Source of the DNA: Bradyrhizobium acaciae
GTDB taxonomy: Bacteria; Pseudomonadota; Alphaproteobacteria; Rhizobiales; Xanthobacteraceae
DNA length: 64,000 nt
Reading direction: 5' to 3'
Assembly (NCBI RefSeq): GCF_020889785.1
Contig: NZ_JACMYK010000009.1
Span: forward strand, 1 to 64,000
Under the pieces are notes generated by a model that was not told the DNA's origin, did no database searches, and was given only the letters and a program-made list of their open reading frames with translations. The translations under genes and the position numbers were made by a program. How positions within the stretch are numbered: position 1 is the stretch's first letter; each line of letters begins with the position of its first letter. Positions 37,847-46,500 of this stretch are shown here, in pieces.

Positions 37847-39421
37847 ATGAGGAGTTCGACTGTGTCCACGGCCGAGATTTGTCCTGGGGCCGTGTTGTCG
37901 GACTGCGGCCGGACCCCGGGCGGCCTGTTGCGGCTAAGTAATATTGGCAAGACGTTCGGCGTCACGCGCGTGCTGCAGCACGTCGATCTCGATCTTGCGC
38001 GCGGAGAGACGGTTGCTCTGCTTGGTGAAAATGGCGCAGGAAAATCCACGCTCTCCAAGATCATTTCCGGTGTAATTCGGCCCGACAATGACGGCGAAAT
38101 GACCCTGGAGGGCCGCCCCGTCTTCTTTCAAGCGCCCCGTGATGCGTTGGCGCATGGGGTCGCTCTCATCCCGCAGGAGCTCGCTTATGTGCCGCATCTA
38201 TCAGTGGCCGATAATGTGATGCTTAATCGCTGGGAAGGAAAGTGTGGGCTCGTTACGCGACGGTCCACGCGGCGGGCGGCAGAGGAGGCGGCGGCCTCCA
38301 TTGGAGTCGATCTCGGTGACCTGTCGCGCCCGATGGCTCGACTGACCTTGGCTGAGCGGCAGATCGTCGAGATCGTCAAGGTGCTTGCCCGCCGAGCGCG
38401 CATCATCGTGCTGGACGAACCAACTGCAGCGCTTAGCGGGGAGGAGAGTCGCCGACTGTTTGGCATCGTCGCGAAGTTGAACAGCGACGGTGTCGGCCTC
38501 ATCTACGTTTCGCACCGTATGGACGAAGTGCATGAGTTTAGCCAGCGCGTCGTCGTCCTGCGCAATGGTCGCAAGGTCGCCGACCTAGATACGGCTAGCA
38601 CGAGCAAGTCGGAACTAATCCGCCATATGCTCGGCCGCGATCAGCACAGCAAGCGAACGGTAATCGCCCCCGTGAGCAGATCAAAGCCGGCGGCGCTTGT
38701 CGTTGGCAAGTGGTCGCGATCTGGTATCCCCTCTCTTGCTGACGTGTCGTTCACCGTTGCGGCAAACGAAATCGTCTGCCTTTACGGGCTGCGGGGGTCT
38801 GGCGCCGAGCTTGTCGCGCAAGGACTTGGCGGAACTCGAAATGATATTTCTGGAACGTTCTCCTTGTTTGGCCGAGCTGGCCCGATCCCTGCCACGCCGA
38901 TCAGGGCGAGGAGGCTCGGTATTGGCTACGTTCCTGCCGAACGCAAGCGCGAAGGGCTGGTACTAAGGCGGAGCATCCGCGAGAATCTCGTTTTGTTGGT
39001 GCTATCGCATATGTCTCGCTTCGGTGTGATCCGCGCGGGCTTTGAGAGGCGCTGGGCGGCAGAGATAGGCCGGCGCTTCGACGTGCGTTACCGCAAGCTG
39101 GAGCAGCCTCTCGGTCAGTTGAGCGGTGGTAACCAGCAGAAGATCCTTCTCGCTTCGCGAATGGCGATGGCGCCCTCATTCCTCGTGTTGCAGGAGCCGA
39201 GCCGGGGCGTCGACGTTGGCGCGCGCGCACAAATCCATTCCTTCCTTTTTGACATCGCCCGGACGAAGTGTCCGATGGTCATCGTCACGTCAGACATCGA
39301 GGAGGCGGTCGAGCTGAGCGATCGATTGATCGTGATCCGTGATGGCCGCATCGTCGGAGAACTAAGCGGAGCGGCCAAAACGCAGTCGGCCGCGGCTGCG
39401 CTCGCGGCAGGAGGTATTTGA
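37847..39421 (+). CDS. Sugar ABC transporter ATPase (RbsA/MglA type)
   Basis: A 524-residue double ATPase. The first half has a canonical Walker A GENGAGKST, a LAERQIVEIVK signature region and VLDEPTAALS; the second half, as usual in this family, has a degenerate GLRGSGAEL P-loop with LSGGNQQKI signature and a VLQEPSRGVD Walker B in which the usual Asp is Gln. I start at ATG 37847 rather than the upstream frame opening at 37781 because AGGGG precedes it and the family has only a short N-terminal tail. It drives uptake of a pentose or hexose-like ligand with the permease and binding protein that follow. Confidence 0.9.
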   Translation: MRSSTVSTAEICPGAVLSDCGRTPGGLLRLSNIGKTFGVTRVLQHVDLDLARGETVALLGENGAGKSTLSKIISGVIRPDNDGEMTLEGRPVFFQAPRDALAHGVALIPQELAYVPHLSVADNVMLNRWEGKCGLVTRRSTRRAAEEAAASIGVDLGDLSRPMARLTLAERQIVEIVKVLARRARIIVLDEPTAALSGEESRRLFGIVAKLNSDGVGLIYVSHRMDEVHEFSQRVVVLRNGRKVADLDTASTSKSELIRHMLGRDQHSKRTVIAPVSRSKPAALVVGKWSRSGIPSLADVSFTVAANEIVCLYGLRGSGAELVAQGLGGTRNDISGTFSLFGRAGPIPATPIRARRLGIGYVPAERKREGLVLRRSIRENLVLLVLSHMSRFGVIRAGFERRWAAEIGRRFDVRYRKLEQPLGQLSGGNQQKILLASRMAMAPSFLVLQEPSRGVDVGARAQIHSFLFDIARTKCPMVIVTSDIEEAVELSDRLIVIRDGRIVGELSGAAKTQSAAAALAAGGI

Positions 39422-39426
39422 TCAAA

Positions 39427-40437
39427 ATGAGTCAGGCTTTCGCTGAGACCGCCGCGCCCGAAACGGCAGCAGATCCCGGTATTCGACGGCAAAAATTGAT
39501 GCGTCTTCTCGTGCAGCTATTCGGGATGGGCTTCTTCTACCTCCTAATCGTTGTCTCGCTTTCATTTGCGAGCCCATTTTTTCTGACTTGGAGCAACGCT
39601 GCCAATGTGCTGACCAATGTCACGGTGATAGGTATCGTCGCCCTCGGACAATCACTTGCGATTATTTCTGGGGGGTTCGACCTCTCCGTCGCCGGTGTCT
39701 TGCCACTCGGCTCAGTTCTGTTCGCGCTCTTCTCCAATGCCGGGATGCCGGTGCCGGTGGCTATTGCGCTTGTCATCATCATCGGAGCGGTCGTCGGGTT
39801 GATAAACGGCCTTATCGTCACCAAAATTAGAATTAGTCCGCTGATCGTCACCCTCGGAACGCTGTCCATCGCCGGCGGTCTGGCTTACGCAGTGACTGAT
39901 GGCGTTACCGTGCCGCTCGCCAATGTCGACGCCGGTGTTTTGGCCGACCCCGCCTTTGCCAGCGTACCAGCTTATGTCGTGGCGTTTGTCGCTCTCGCAT
40001 TCGCTGGCACGTTCCTGCTGAATTTTACCGTATATGGCCGCATGCTCTACGCAGTCGGCGGGAACCCGGAGGCGAGTCGTCTCGCCGGCATTCGTGTCGA
40101 TCTGGTGACGATCTCAGTTTATGTACTCTGCGGATCCCTCTCGGCATTTGCTGGTGTCGTTGTTGCAAGCCAGCTGCTCGCCGGTTCGGCGACGGTCGGT
40201 TCCGACGTAGCGCTGTCTTCGATCACTGCCGTCGTGCTTGGCGGAGCCTCACTATCGGGCGGCGTAGGCAATATCGGAGGAACGCTGATCGGTGTGCTCA
40301 TCCTCGGGACCGTGGCGAATGGCCTGGCCCTTTTGCATGTGCCTGCTTTCTACCAGCAGATTGTGACCGGAACCATTTTGCTCATCGGTGTTAGCTTCGC
40401 CAGGCTGCGTGAGGTGCTCGCGCGTGAGGACAGCTAA
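39427..40437 (+). CDS. Sugar ABC transporter permease (RbsC type)
   Basis: A membrane protein with about eight to nine spans and the RbsC family hallmarks: IIVSLSF-like first span, GGFDLSVAGVLPLGSVLFAL, NGLIVTKIRISPLIVTLGTL and the cytoplasmic YAVGGNPEASRLAGI block. ATG 39427 is preferred to TTG 39418, which overlaps the ATPase stop; an AGGAGG lies just upstream. It forms the homodimeric pore of the importer. Confidence 0.92.
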   Translation: MSQAFAETAAPETAADPGIRRQKLMRLLVQLFGMGFFYLLIVVSLSFASPFFLTWSNAANVLTNVTVIGIVALGQSLAIISGGFDLSVAGVLPLGSVLFALFSNAGMPVPVAIALVIIIGAVVGLINGLIVTKIRISPLIVTLGTLSIAGGLAYAVTDGVTVPLANVDAGVLADPAFASVPAYVVAFVALAFAGTFLLNFTVYGRMLYAVGGNPEASRLAGIRVDLVTISVYVLCGSLSAFAGVVVASQLLAGSATVGSDVALSSITAVVLGGASLSGGVGNIGGTLIGVLILGTVANGLALLHVPAFYQQIVTGTILLIGVSFARLREVLAREDS

Positions 40438-40475
40438 GTGGTCCCGGCCATTGTGGACAATTTACTCAGGGGGAA

Positions 40476-41609
40476 ATGATGAACTCGAAGACAGATAAGT
40501 CAATCATGATGAGCCGACGCACGCTCGTCGCTGGTACTGCGGTTCTGGGCGGCTCTGTTCTCGCCGGATTGGGCATCCGGAAGGCTGAAGCCGGCGATCG
40601 CAAGTACAAGTTCGCTTTTGCCAACGTTCAGGAGTCGGGCGAACTCTTCAAGCAGTTTGGCGACGGCTTCAAGGCGGCGGCTGACAAGATAGGCATTGTC
40701 CTTTCGCGATACAACAATAACGGCGACGGTGTCACCGCCTTAAACAATGCAAGGCTGATGATCGAGGAGCAGCCGGACATTGTTTTCGAATACAACGGTG
40801 TCGAAGGTATCGGGAATTCCCTGCAGAAGGTTTTCGAGCGGGCCAAGGTGCCCTATGTCGCGATCAATGTACCCGTACCGGGCGGGCACTGGTTCAACCT
40901 GGTCAACAAAGAGATCGGTATCGACGCTGCCAAGATCGTCGCCGCTGCTGCCAGGGAGAAGGGCTGGACTGCCGACAATACCACCGTGCTTGTGGCGCAA
41001 GCGGCTGCCGCCGGTGTGGAGGTGAACGACTGCGTTCGCTACTTCTATATTACGGTCGCCGAGGAAATGGGGATGCAGCAGGTTGGCCCCGAGGCGATCA
41101 CTGCGACGACAACCATTATTAGTCCAACCGGCATACAGGTTGATGGAAAGGGCGCGCTCGAAGCTAGCTATGCGGCGGTGAAAAACGTTCTCCAGACCAT
41201 TCCCAAGGACCGCAACTTGCTGCTGTTTGCGGTCAACGACGATTCCGCCATCGCCACATGGCGGGCTGTTGCAGAGTCCGGGCGCGGCGACAAGGCGCTG
41301 GTGGCCGGCCTCGGCGGTTCGCTTGCGGCTCTGAAAGAGCTGCGCACAAATCCGCAATGGGTCGGCGAAGGTTCGGTGTTCAGCACTCACTGGGGCCAGT
41401 ATCTTCTCGCCATGGGCGTCGCGATCGTGAACGACAAAAAGCCACCGCCGCTCACAAAGGCGCCGCAGATCGTGCTCACCAAAAAGGATGTAGACACCTA
41501 CTACGATGCGGCCGGAAAGGTTGTCATGCTGCCGCCCCTTGTGCCGGAAAATCGCTATCTAGCAGCAACAGGCATCTTGCAGAAGTTTGGCAATGTCAAA
41601 GATCTTTGA
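40476..41609 (+). CDS. Tat-exported sugar ABC solute-binding protein
   Basis: A 377-residue periplasmic-binding protein of the ribose/LacI fold (type I). The N-terminus has a twin-arginine signal (SRRTLVAGTAVLGGSVLAG) cleaved near KAEAG, unusual because most such proteins use Sec. Family blocks: KFAFANVQESGELFKQFGDG, DIVFEYNGVEGIGNSLQKVF, and a LLLFAVNDDSAIA segment in the second lobe. ATG 40476 or the adjacent ATG 40479 is the start, the latter better spaced from GGGGG. The 3' end overlaps the following hydrolase gene by 17 bp. Confidence 0.9.
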   Translation: MMNSKTDKSIMMSRRTLVAGTAVLGGSVLAGLGIRKAEAGDRKYKFAFANVQESGELFKQFGDGFKAAADKIGIVLSRYNNNGDGVTALNNARLMIEEQPDIVFEYNGVEGIGNSLQKVFERAKVPYVAINVPVPGGHWFNLVNKEIGIDAAKIVAAAAREKGWTADNTTVLVAQAAAAGVEVNDCVRYFYITVAEEMGMQQVGPEAITATTTIISPTGIQVDGKGALEASYAAVKNVLQTIPKDRNLLLFAVNDDSAIATWRAVAESGRGDKALVAGLGGSLAALKELRTNPQWVGEGSVFSTHWGQYLLAMGVAIVNDKKPPPLTKAPQIVLTKKDVDTYYDAAGKVVMLPPLVPENRYLAATGILQKFGNVKDL

Positions 41610-42492
41610 TGCCGCTAGGTCGAGGCGAATCTCAGCCCTCATCTTCCGGCAGCGACCTATGACAGAGGGTGATTCGTCCCGGGCGATCAATCTCGCCAGC
41701 AGTTGGTCCGGCGATGTTGTCTTCGCCGGATACAACATCTCGACGGGAAAGACGATCACGTGGCAAGCGGATAAAACCACCGCGACCGCCAGCTGCATCA
41801 AGCTTCATATTCTCGTCGCGCTGATGAACGAGGTGGAGAAGGGACGGCAATCGCTTGATCAGGTCATCTCCGTCAGAGCCAGCGATTTAGTCGGAGGATC
41901 GGGAGTGCTAAAGTATTTGTCTCCCGGGGTGAGTATGCAGCTTCGCGATATCGCGACGCTCATGATCATCCTGAGCGATAACTCCGCCACCAATATCATT
42001 ATCGACTTGCTCGGTCTCGACAGGATCAACCAAGTTATTGCCGACATCGGTTTGACATCGACGCGCCTCGTCAATCGCATCGATTTCAGAAAGATCGGAG
42101 ATGATCCGAGAAATTTTGCAGTGAGCACTGCCCGTGACTTCCTTGCGACACTAACTGCCATTGCCGAAGGCCGACTGATCAGCGGCCAAGCCTCGCAGAC
42201 AATCCGCGAAATCATGTCGCGCCAGCATTACGTCGATCTGCTGCTACGCAAACTGCCGTATGATCCGTACGCCGCGGACCACGGCACGGCACCAGATCTG
42301 ATCATCGCTGGCAAGACCGGGTTCGTTTCCGGTGTTCGTGGGGACGCCGTCATTGTCGAGCGGCGTGGCGTGATAGTGGTGATGACAGCTTTCGCCAGTG
42401 GAGATGATCGGTCATTTCTCCCAGACAACGCAGTGGCGCGCTTCATGGGTGATCTGGGTGAGGCGCTGTTCGACGATTTGTCAGTCCCTTGA
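41593..42492 (+). CDS. Class A beta-lactamase-like serine hydrolase
   Basis: The 299-residue protein retains the main motifs of the penicillin-interactive fold: S-x-x-K at SCIK (Ser 67), SDN (residues 128-130) and KTG (241-243). A general-base Glu equivalent to Ambler 166 is not evident, and there is no signal peptide, so a cytoplasmic amidase, esterase or peptidase is likelier than antibiotic resistance. Its ATG lies inside the 3' end of the sugar-binding-protein gene (17-bp overlap), so it is coupled to the importer operon, and it may hydrolyse the imported compound. Confidence 0.82.
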   Translation: MSKIFDAARSRRISALIFRQRPMTEGDSSRAINLASSWSGDVVFAGYNISTGKTITWQADKTTATASCIKLHILVALMNEVEKGRQSLDQVISVRASDLVGGSGVLKYLSPGVSMQLRDIATLMIILSDNSATNIIIDLLGLDRINQVIADIGLTSTRLVNRIDFRKIGDDPRNFAVSTARDFLATLTAIAEGRLISGQASQTIREIMSRQHYVDLLLRKLPYDPYAADHGTAPDLIIAGKTGFVSGVRGDAVIVERRGVIVVMTAFASGDDRSFLPDNAVARFMGDLGEALFDDLSVP

Positions 42493-42638
42493 TATGAGAT
42501 GACTGATTACGTTGGGACGGCGACTGATAGGGCCAGCAGCGCGGGTGCGGAGCCTGACGATGATGATCTGTCCGGGCGCTTTGAAGTCGAAAAAACGACG
42601 GCTCGATTCGTCGGGCCAAAGCGATCTTGTCCTACACT

Positions 42639-42670
42639 TTATGGATCAGCTCCTACTCCTTATGGATCAG
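42639..42670. repeat. Short direct repeat, 21-bp period
   Basis: TTATGGATCAG occurs twice (42639-42649 and 42660-42670), exactly two DNA turns apart, between the convergent ends of the hydrolase and asparagine synthetase genes. May be chance or a remnant of duplicated coding sequence. Confidence 0.4.
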
Positions 42671-42689
42671 CCGACCGACGGCTGGCGTC

Positions 42690-44519
42690 TCAGATGGTGA
42701 GGCTGACTTTGTAATTGGTCAGGAAATCCTGCAGGTTGAGGATATGCTGTACCCACCTGATGTTGTCTGAAGCGTTGAGCAAGGACTGCGAGCGGTCGAT
42801 GGACAGCAGCGGAGCCACTGCCGCATTGGGATCGTTCAGCAGTGCGGTGAAGCGGGTGCGTAGCATTCGGCAGTAGGCGGAATCCTGGATAGAGGGGAAC
42901 ACACTTTTAACTCGTCGTATCACTGACTCCGGCAGTAGGTCCGCGGTCGCGGCCCGCAGCAGGCTTTTCTCGCGCCCGTCGAAGGTCTTGTGGCCCCATG
43001 GGGCGCCGAACACATACTCGACCAGGCGGTGGTCGCAATAGGGAACCCGTACCTCCAGGCCTGAAGCCATACTCAACCGGTCCTTGCGATTGAGCAGCCT
43101 CGGCAAGAAGCGTGTAAGAAAGAGGTAACAAACCTGGCGCATACGACGCTCGAGCGGATCAGCCGAGGCGGGGCCGGTCAAGGCGGGAACTTCAGCGAGC
43201 GCCCTGCGGTATTGCTCGTCAAGATAGTCGGTCATCTCTAGCTTCGAAGCAATGCCGCTGTCTAAGCACTGGCGGGCGGTATCGATGCTTTCGGACCAGG
43301 GAAATGTATCGGCCTGAACGCATGCGGAATCGTGGAACCAGGCATAGCCCCCGAAAAGCTCGTCGGCCGATTCTCCGGACAGCGCGAGCGCCGAGCGTTG
43401 CCGGACAGCCCGGAACAACAGATAGAGCGAGCTATCGAGATCCCCTCCCGTGAATGGCAGGTCGTGGGCACGGAGGGTACTGGCCAGCACGCTCGAGTCC
43501 ATGAGTTCGTCGGCGGATAATGTGATGTTTGTGTGATGGGTATCGACGAACTTTGAGACCTCCTGCACGTACGGTCCGTCGGGTGTGGGACACATCGGGC
43601 TTGGGGTAAAATTGTCGGTGTAGCCGACAAAATCGAGAGCGAAGGATCGGATCCTATTGTCGCTGAAGCGCGCGGCCAGTGCGGTCAAGGCCGAGGAATC
43701 CAGCCCGCCCGACAAAAGCGTGCACAATGGCACGTCAGCAATAAGCTGCCGCTGGACTGTGTCCTCGAGCAGATCGCGGACGCGCCGAACCGTGGTCGGC
43801 ACGTCGTCGGTGTGCCCGGTGTCGGTGAGCTGCCAATATTTCGTCTGCTGGATCCCATCGCGCCTCACGCGGACGATGTGACCCGGCCGTACCTCGCGCA
43901 TACCGCGAAAGGCCGTGATGTCCGGATCGGCAATGGAGCACAGCGTGCGGCGAAGTCCATCGCCATCCATGATGCGGGCAGCCAGGCGATTGGCCAGGAT
44001 CGCCTTTGGCTCGGAGCCGAACAGCACGCCATGCGGGGTGGGGTAGTAGTAGAGGGGCTTAATGCCGAGCCGATCGCGTATGAGAAGCAGTTCACGCCTG
44101 CCAACGTCCCAAAGTGCGTAGGCAAACATTCCGTTCAGTTCGTTCACCGCGGAGCGCGAATCTTGTTGACCCCACTCGCAATGAGCGTGCAGCACCACCT
44201 CTGTGTCACTGCTCGTATCAAACTGATGGCCAAGGGCGGCGAGTCGTTGACGCAGCTCACGGTAGTTGTAGGTTTCTCCGGTGTAGACAAGCACCAGGGC
44301 AGTTCGGCCGTCCTGCTGGAGCGTCATCGGCTGACGACCGCCCTCAATGTCAATGATCGCCAGGCGGCGGTGTCCGAGCGCTGCGGGTCCGTCGATCCAA
44401 ATCCCTTCGTCGTCGGGACCGCGGTCAGCCATGGTGGCGGTCATCTGGGCAAGCTCCTGTCGCACCTTGGGAGCTCCAAGGTCACGATCGAAGTCAATCC
44501 ATCCACAGATGCCGCACAT
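42690..44519 (-). CDS. asnB: Glutamine-hydrolysing asparagine synthetase
   Basis: A 609-residue enzyme starting MCGICGW: Cys 2 is the glutaminase nucleophile after Met removal. The Ntn domain shows MADRGPDDEG and HRRLAIID; the synthetase domain shows the PP-loop LLSGGLDSS (ATP pyrophosphatase) and GESADELFGGY, then FLPRLLNRKDRLSMASGLEVRVPY. The frame extends 20 codons upstream but the N-terminal Cys fixes the start. The glutaminase oxyanion region reads VYTGETYN where E. coli AsnB has NGEIYN; a T/S there is seen in actinobacterial-type AsnB. It may make asparagine for export from nodules or amidate a secondary metabolite. No adjacent biosynthetic partner except a GNAT gene. Confidence 0.93.
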   Translation of the reverse strand: MCGICGWIDFDRDLGAPKVRQELAQMTATMADRGPDDEGIWIDGPAALGHRRLAIIDIEGGRQPMTLQQDGRTALVLVYTGETYNYRELRQRLAALGHQFDTSSDTEVVLHAHCEWGQQDSRSAVNELNGMFAYALWDVGRRELLLIRDRLGIKPLYYYPTPHGVLFGSEPKAILANRLAARIMDGDGLRRTLCSIADPDITAFRGMREVRPGHIVRVRRDGIQQTKYWQLTDTGHTDDVPTTVRRVRDLLEDTVQRQLIADVPLCTLLSGGLDSSALTALAARFSDNRIRSFALDFVGYTDNFTPSPMCPTPDGPYVQEVSKFVDTHHTNITLSADELMDSSVLASTLRAHDLPFTGGDLDSSLYLLFRAVRQRSALALSGESADELFGGYAWFHDSACVQADTFPWSESIDTARQCLDSGIASKLEMTDYLDEQYRRALAEVPALTGPASADPLERRMRQVCYLFLTRFLPRLLNRKDRLSMASGLEVRVPYCDHRLVEYVFGAPWGHKTFDGREKSLLRAATADLLPESVIRRVKSVFPSIQDSAYCRMLRTRFTALLNDPNAAVAPLLSIDRSQSLLNASDNIRWVQHILNLQDFLTNYKVSLTI

Positions 44520-44815
44520 ATTCTGGCTCCTTACTCTAGGTGAGTTGTCGCGCAAATTTAGGGGTACGAAACGCCGCATCCGCGAGCGCGGCCCCTCATT
44601 GGTTGGGTCGTTGGCTTTGGCTCAACAGGCTCCCTCGGATAGCGCCAGGCGGCGAGCACCGACTTACTCCGGTGGCAGGCTTGAGCTGTTGGAAAGCTCG
44701 ATTTGCGAGCGGCTGAGCTCGACAGTGTCAAGTTGTTTGTGGTGGAAGCGGCTCGATCCGCGTCAAACGGGGATTACTAACCGGCTGCCGGCATTCACTT
44801 GCTATCACGCTGCAT

Positions 44816-45367
44816 TCACCCAATCCTTGTCAGCTGCTCGTCTTGCAAGTTGTAAAACTCCTCGCGGGTCATCTCGTAATACTGCCAAAACTTGCGTTGA
44901 TACCAGCGGTCGTCGACGTAGCGTAGCCCAAGCTTCTTGGCGGCCCGCTTGGAGCGAAGATTGCCGTGCGCAATGACGCAGGCGATCTTTTCCCTGGTCG
45001 AGTTTTGCAAGGCGTGCGTGATGGCAAAGCGTGCGGCTTCCGGCCCCAGACCCCGTCCTGCCCCATATTCAGTGAGAGAGTATGCGAGTTCTAGATTGTT
45101 CGTACCTTCATAGTCGCGCAGGCCACAGCGGCCGATAAAAATCGGACCATCGTCAGCCTTCTCATAAACGATCCAGTCGCCGAAGCCATTCTTGCGCCAG
45201 GTGGCGATAAACCGATTGAGCCATTGGCGAACATCGTCAGTGCTTTGCGGCACGCCATTGAATAGCGCCGTCTGCACGAGGGGATCGTTGTGCAACTTGA
45301 ACAATTCCGCCTCGTGGGCGGGTCCCGGCGGGACGAGGATCAAGCGTTCGGTCTCAGATCTGATCAT
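44816..45367 (-). CDS. RimJ/RimL-type GNAT acetyltransferase
   Basis: The opening ETERLILVPPGPAHEAELF, the FIGRCGLRDY strand, LELAYSLTEYGAGRGLGPEA (motif A) and a RSKRAAKKLGLRYV (motif B) place the 183-residue protein in the RimJ/RimL branch of GNAT enzymes, which acetylate protein N-termini or small amines. It is transcribed in the same direction as the asparagine synthetase downstream, with a 296-bp gap. Complete. Confidence 0.88.
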   Translation of the reverse strand: MIRSETERLILVPPGPAHEAELFKLHNDPLVQTALFNGVPQSTDDVRQWLNRFIATWRKNGFGDWIVYEKADDGPIFIGRCGLRDYEGTNNLELAYSLTEYGAGRGLGPEAARFAITHALQNSTREKIACVIAHGNLRSKRAAKKLGLRYVDDRWYQRKFWQYYEMTREEFYNLQDEQLTRIG

Positions 45368-46500
45368 CGGTCTTCTTCCAGGAAGATTTGTGTCGAACCA
45401 CAGTCAAGTGGCCTGATCGGACCTTAAGAACATCGAACTCTCTGCTTGTAGTTGCACTACCTCCCGATACAGCGCGCCGTTGTCGATCAGCGGATGCTGA
45501 CGTATGAGATCCGCCGAAATGAAACCAAGCATCCACTTTACCCAGATCTGTGCGGCTGAAGTGCCGGGGCCGCGGCACATTAGCAGGCATTCAAATGTGG
45601 GCACCTACTAAAGCTGAGAGTTGAAGAGCGCACACAATCAGCTCTCCGGCAGCACACAGCGCGGTGTCGCAGTTGCAGCAACGTTGTAAGTTCTCGACAG
45701 GCCTTGCTGCACCAACGCCAGCGGCCCGGGTCATGGACGAAGGTTGTCTGCCGATGCGAAACAACCGCGAGATCCGGATCGAGCAGGGGCCTGCAACGCG
45801 AACATTCGGCTCTCCAGCCAACAACAGTAACTACCGTTGTCGCTTAGCCGGCCCGAGGTGAGGGTCTATCGGTTAAATTGCTGGACGACACTTGTCTGAA
45901 CCGCACCGGCCGATACGAAGAGATGATTGGTCTCGTTCGGCGCACCTTGACCAAGGTCTTGCGTGGCCGAACCCCTCCAACGTGTAATTCAGCGCCTATA
46001 TCCGCCACTTGAGGATAGCTTCGCTCACGAATGCGTTTCTCTCTGCCGGCATGTCTGCATCGAGAGCGACTGGCGCTCCATGGCATTTCATTCGGCCGCT
46101 ATGGCGAGTTTCTCCATCTCCTTCGGCATGTCTGTTGCTCATTCAGGGTCGATTCACTCAACGCCGGGCAGTCCCGCACTCAATCGGTATTCGGCTGAAC
46201 ATAGCAAGAACAAAGATCGATCCTGAAACGTCGCGGCAATTTTCCGGTTCGGAGAACGCCGCAAGCGAGTGGCGTCCGGCGGCCAGATGAGCCGCCAACG
46301 CCGACCCGGGTATTGGGCGCAAGGACTTGCGTGGATTGCCAATGAGGACAAGCGATCGGAGCCTGCAGCGTGATTTCAGCGGGCGCGGAGAGGGACGCTT
46401 CCACAGGATAGGGGAGCGCTCGCGCTTTATTCTGTCGACCTGCGAGTCGGACTGATCCAAAATCCCTGCGAGCAGAGAACAGAAAATACCCGTAGCAGTG
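45368..46500. other. 1.1-kb gene-poor stretch
   Basis: Minus 45404-45604 encodes a 66-residue, protein-like piece (IWVKWMLGFISADLI) with no family; it may be the end of a lost gene. The rest holds only short, Arg-rich overlapping frames. The right end carries the promoter of the gene at 46501, but no consensus stands out. Confidence 0.4.
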
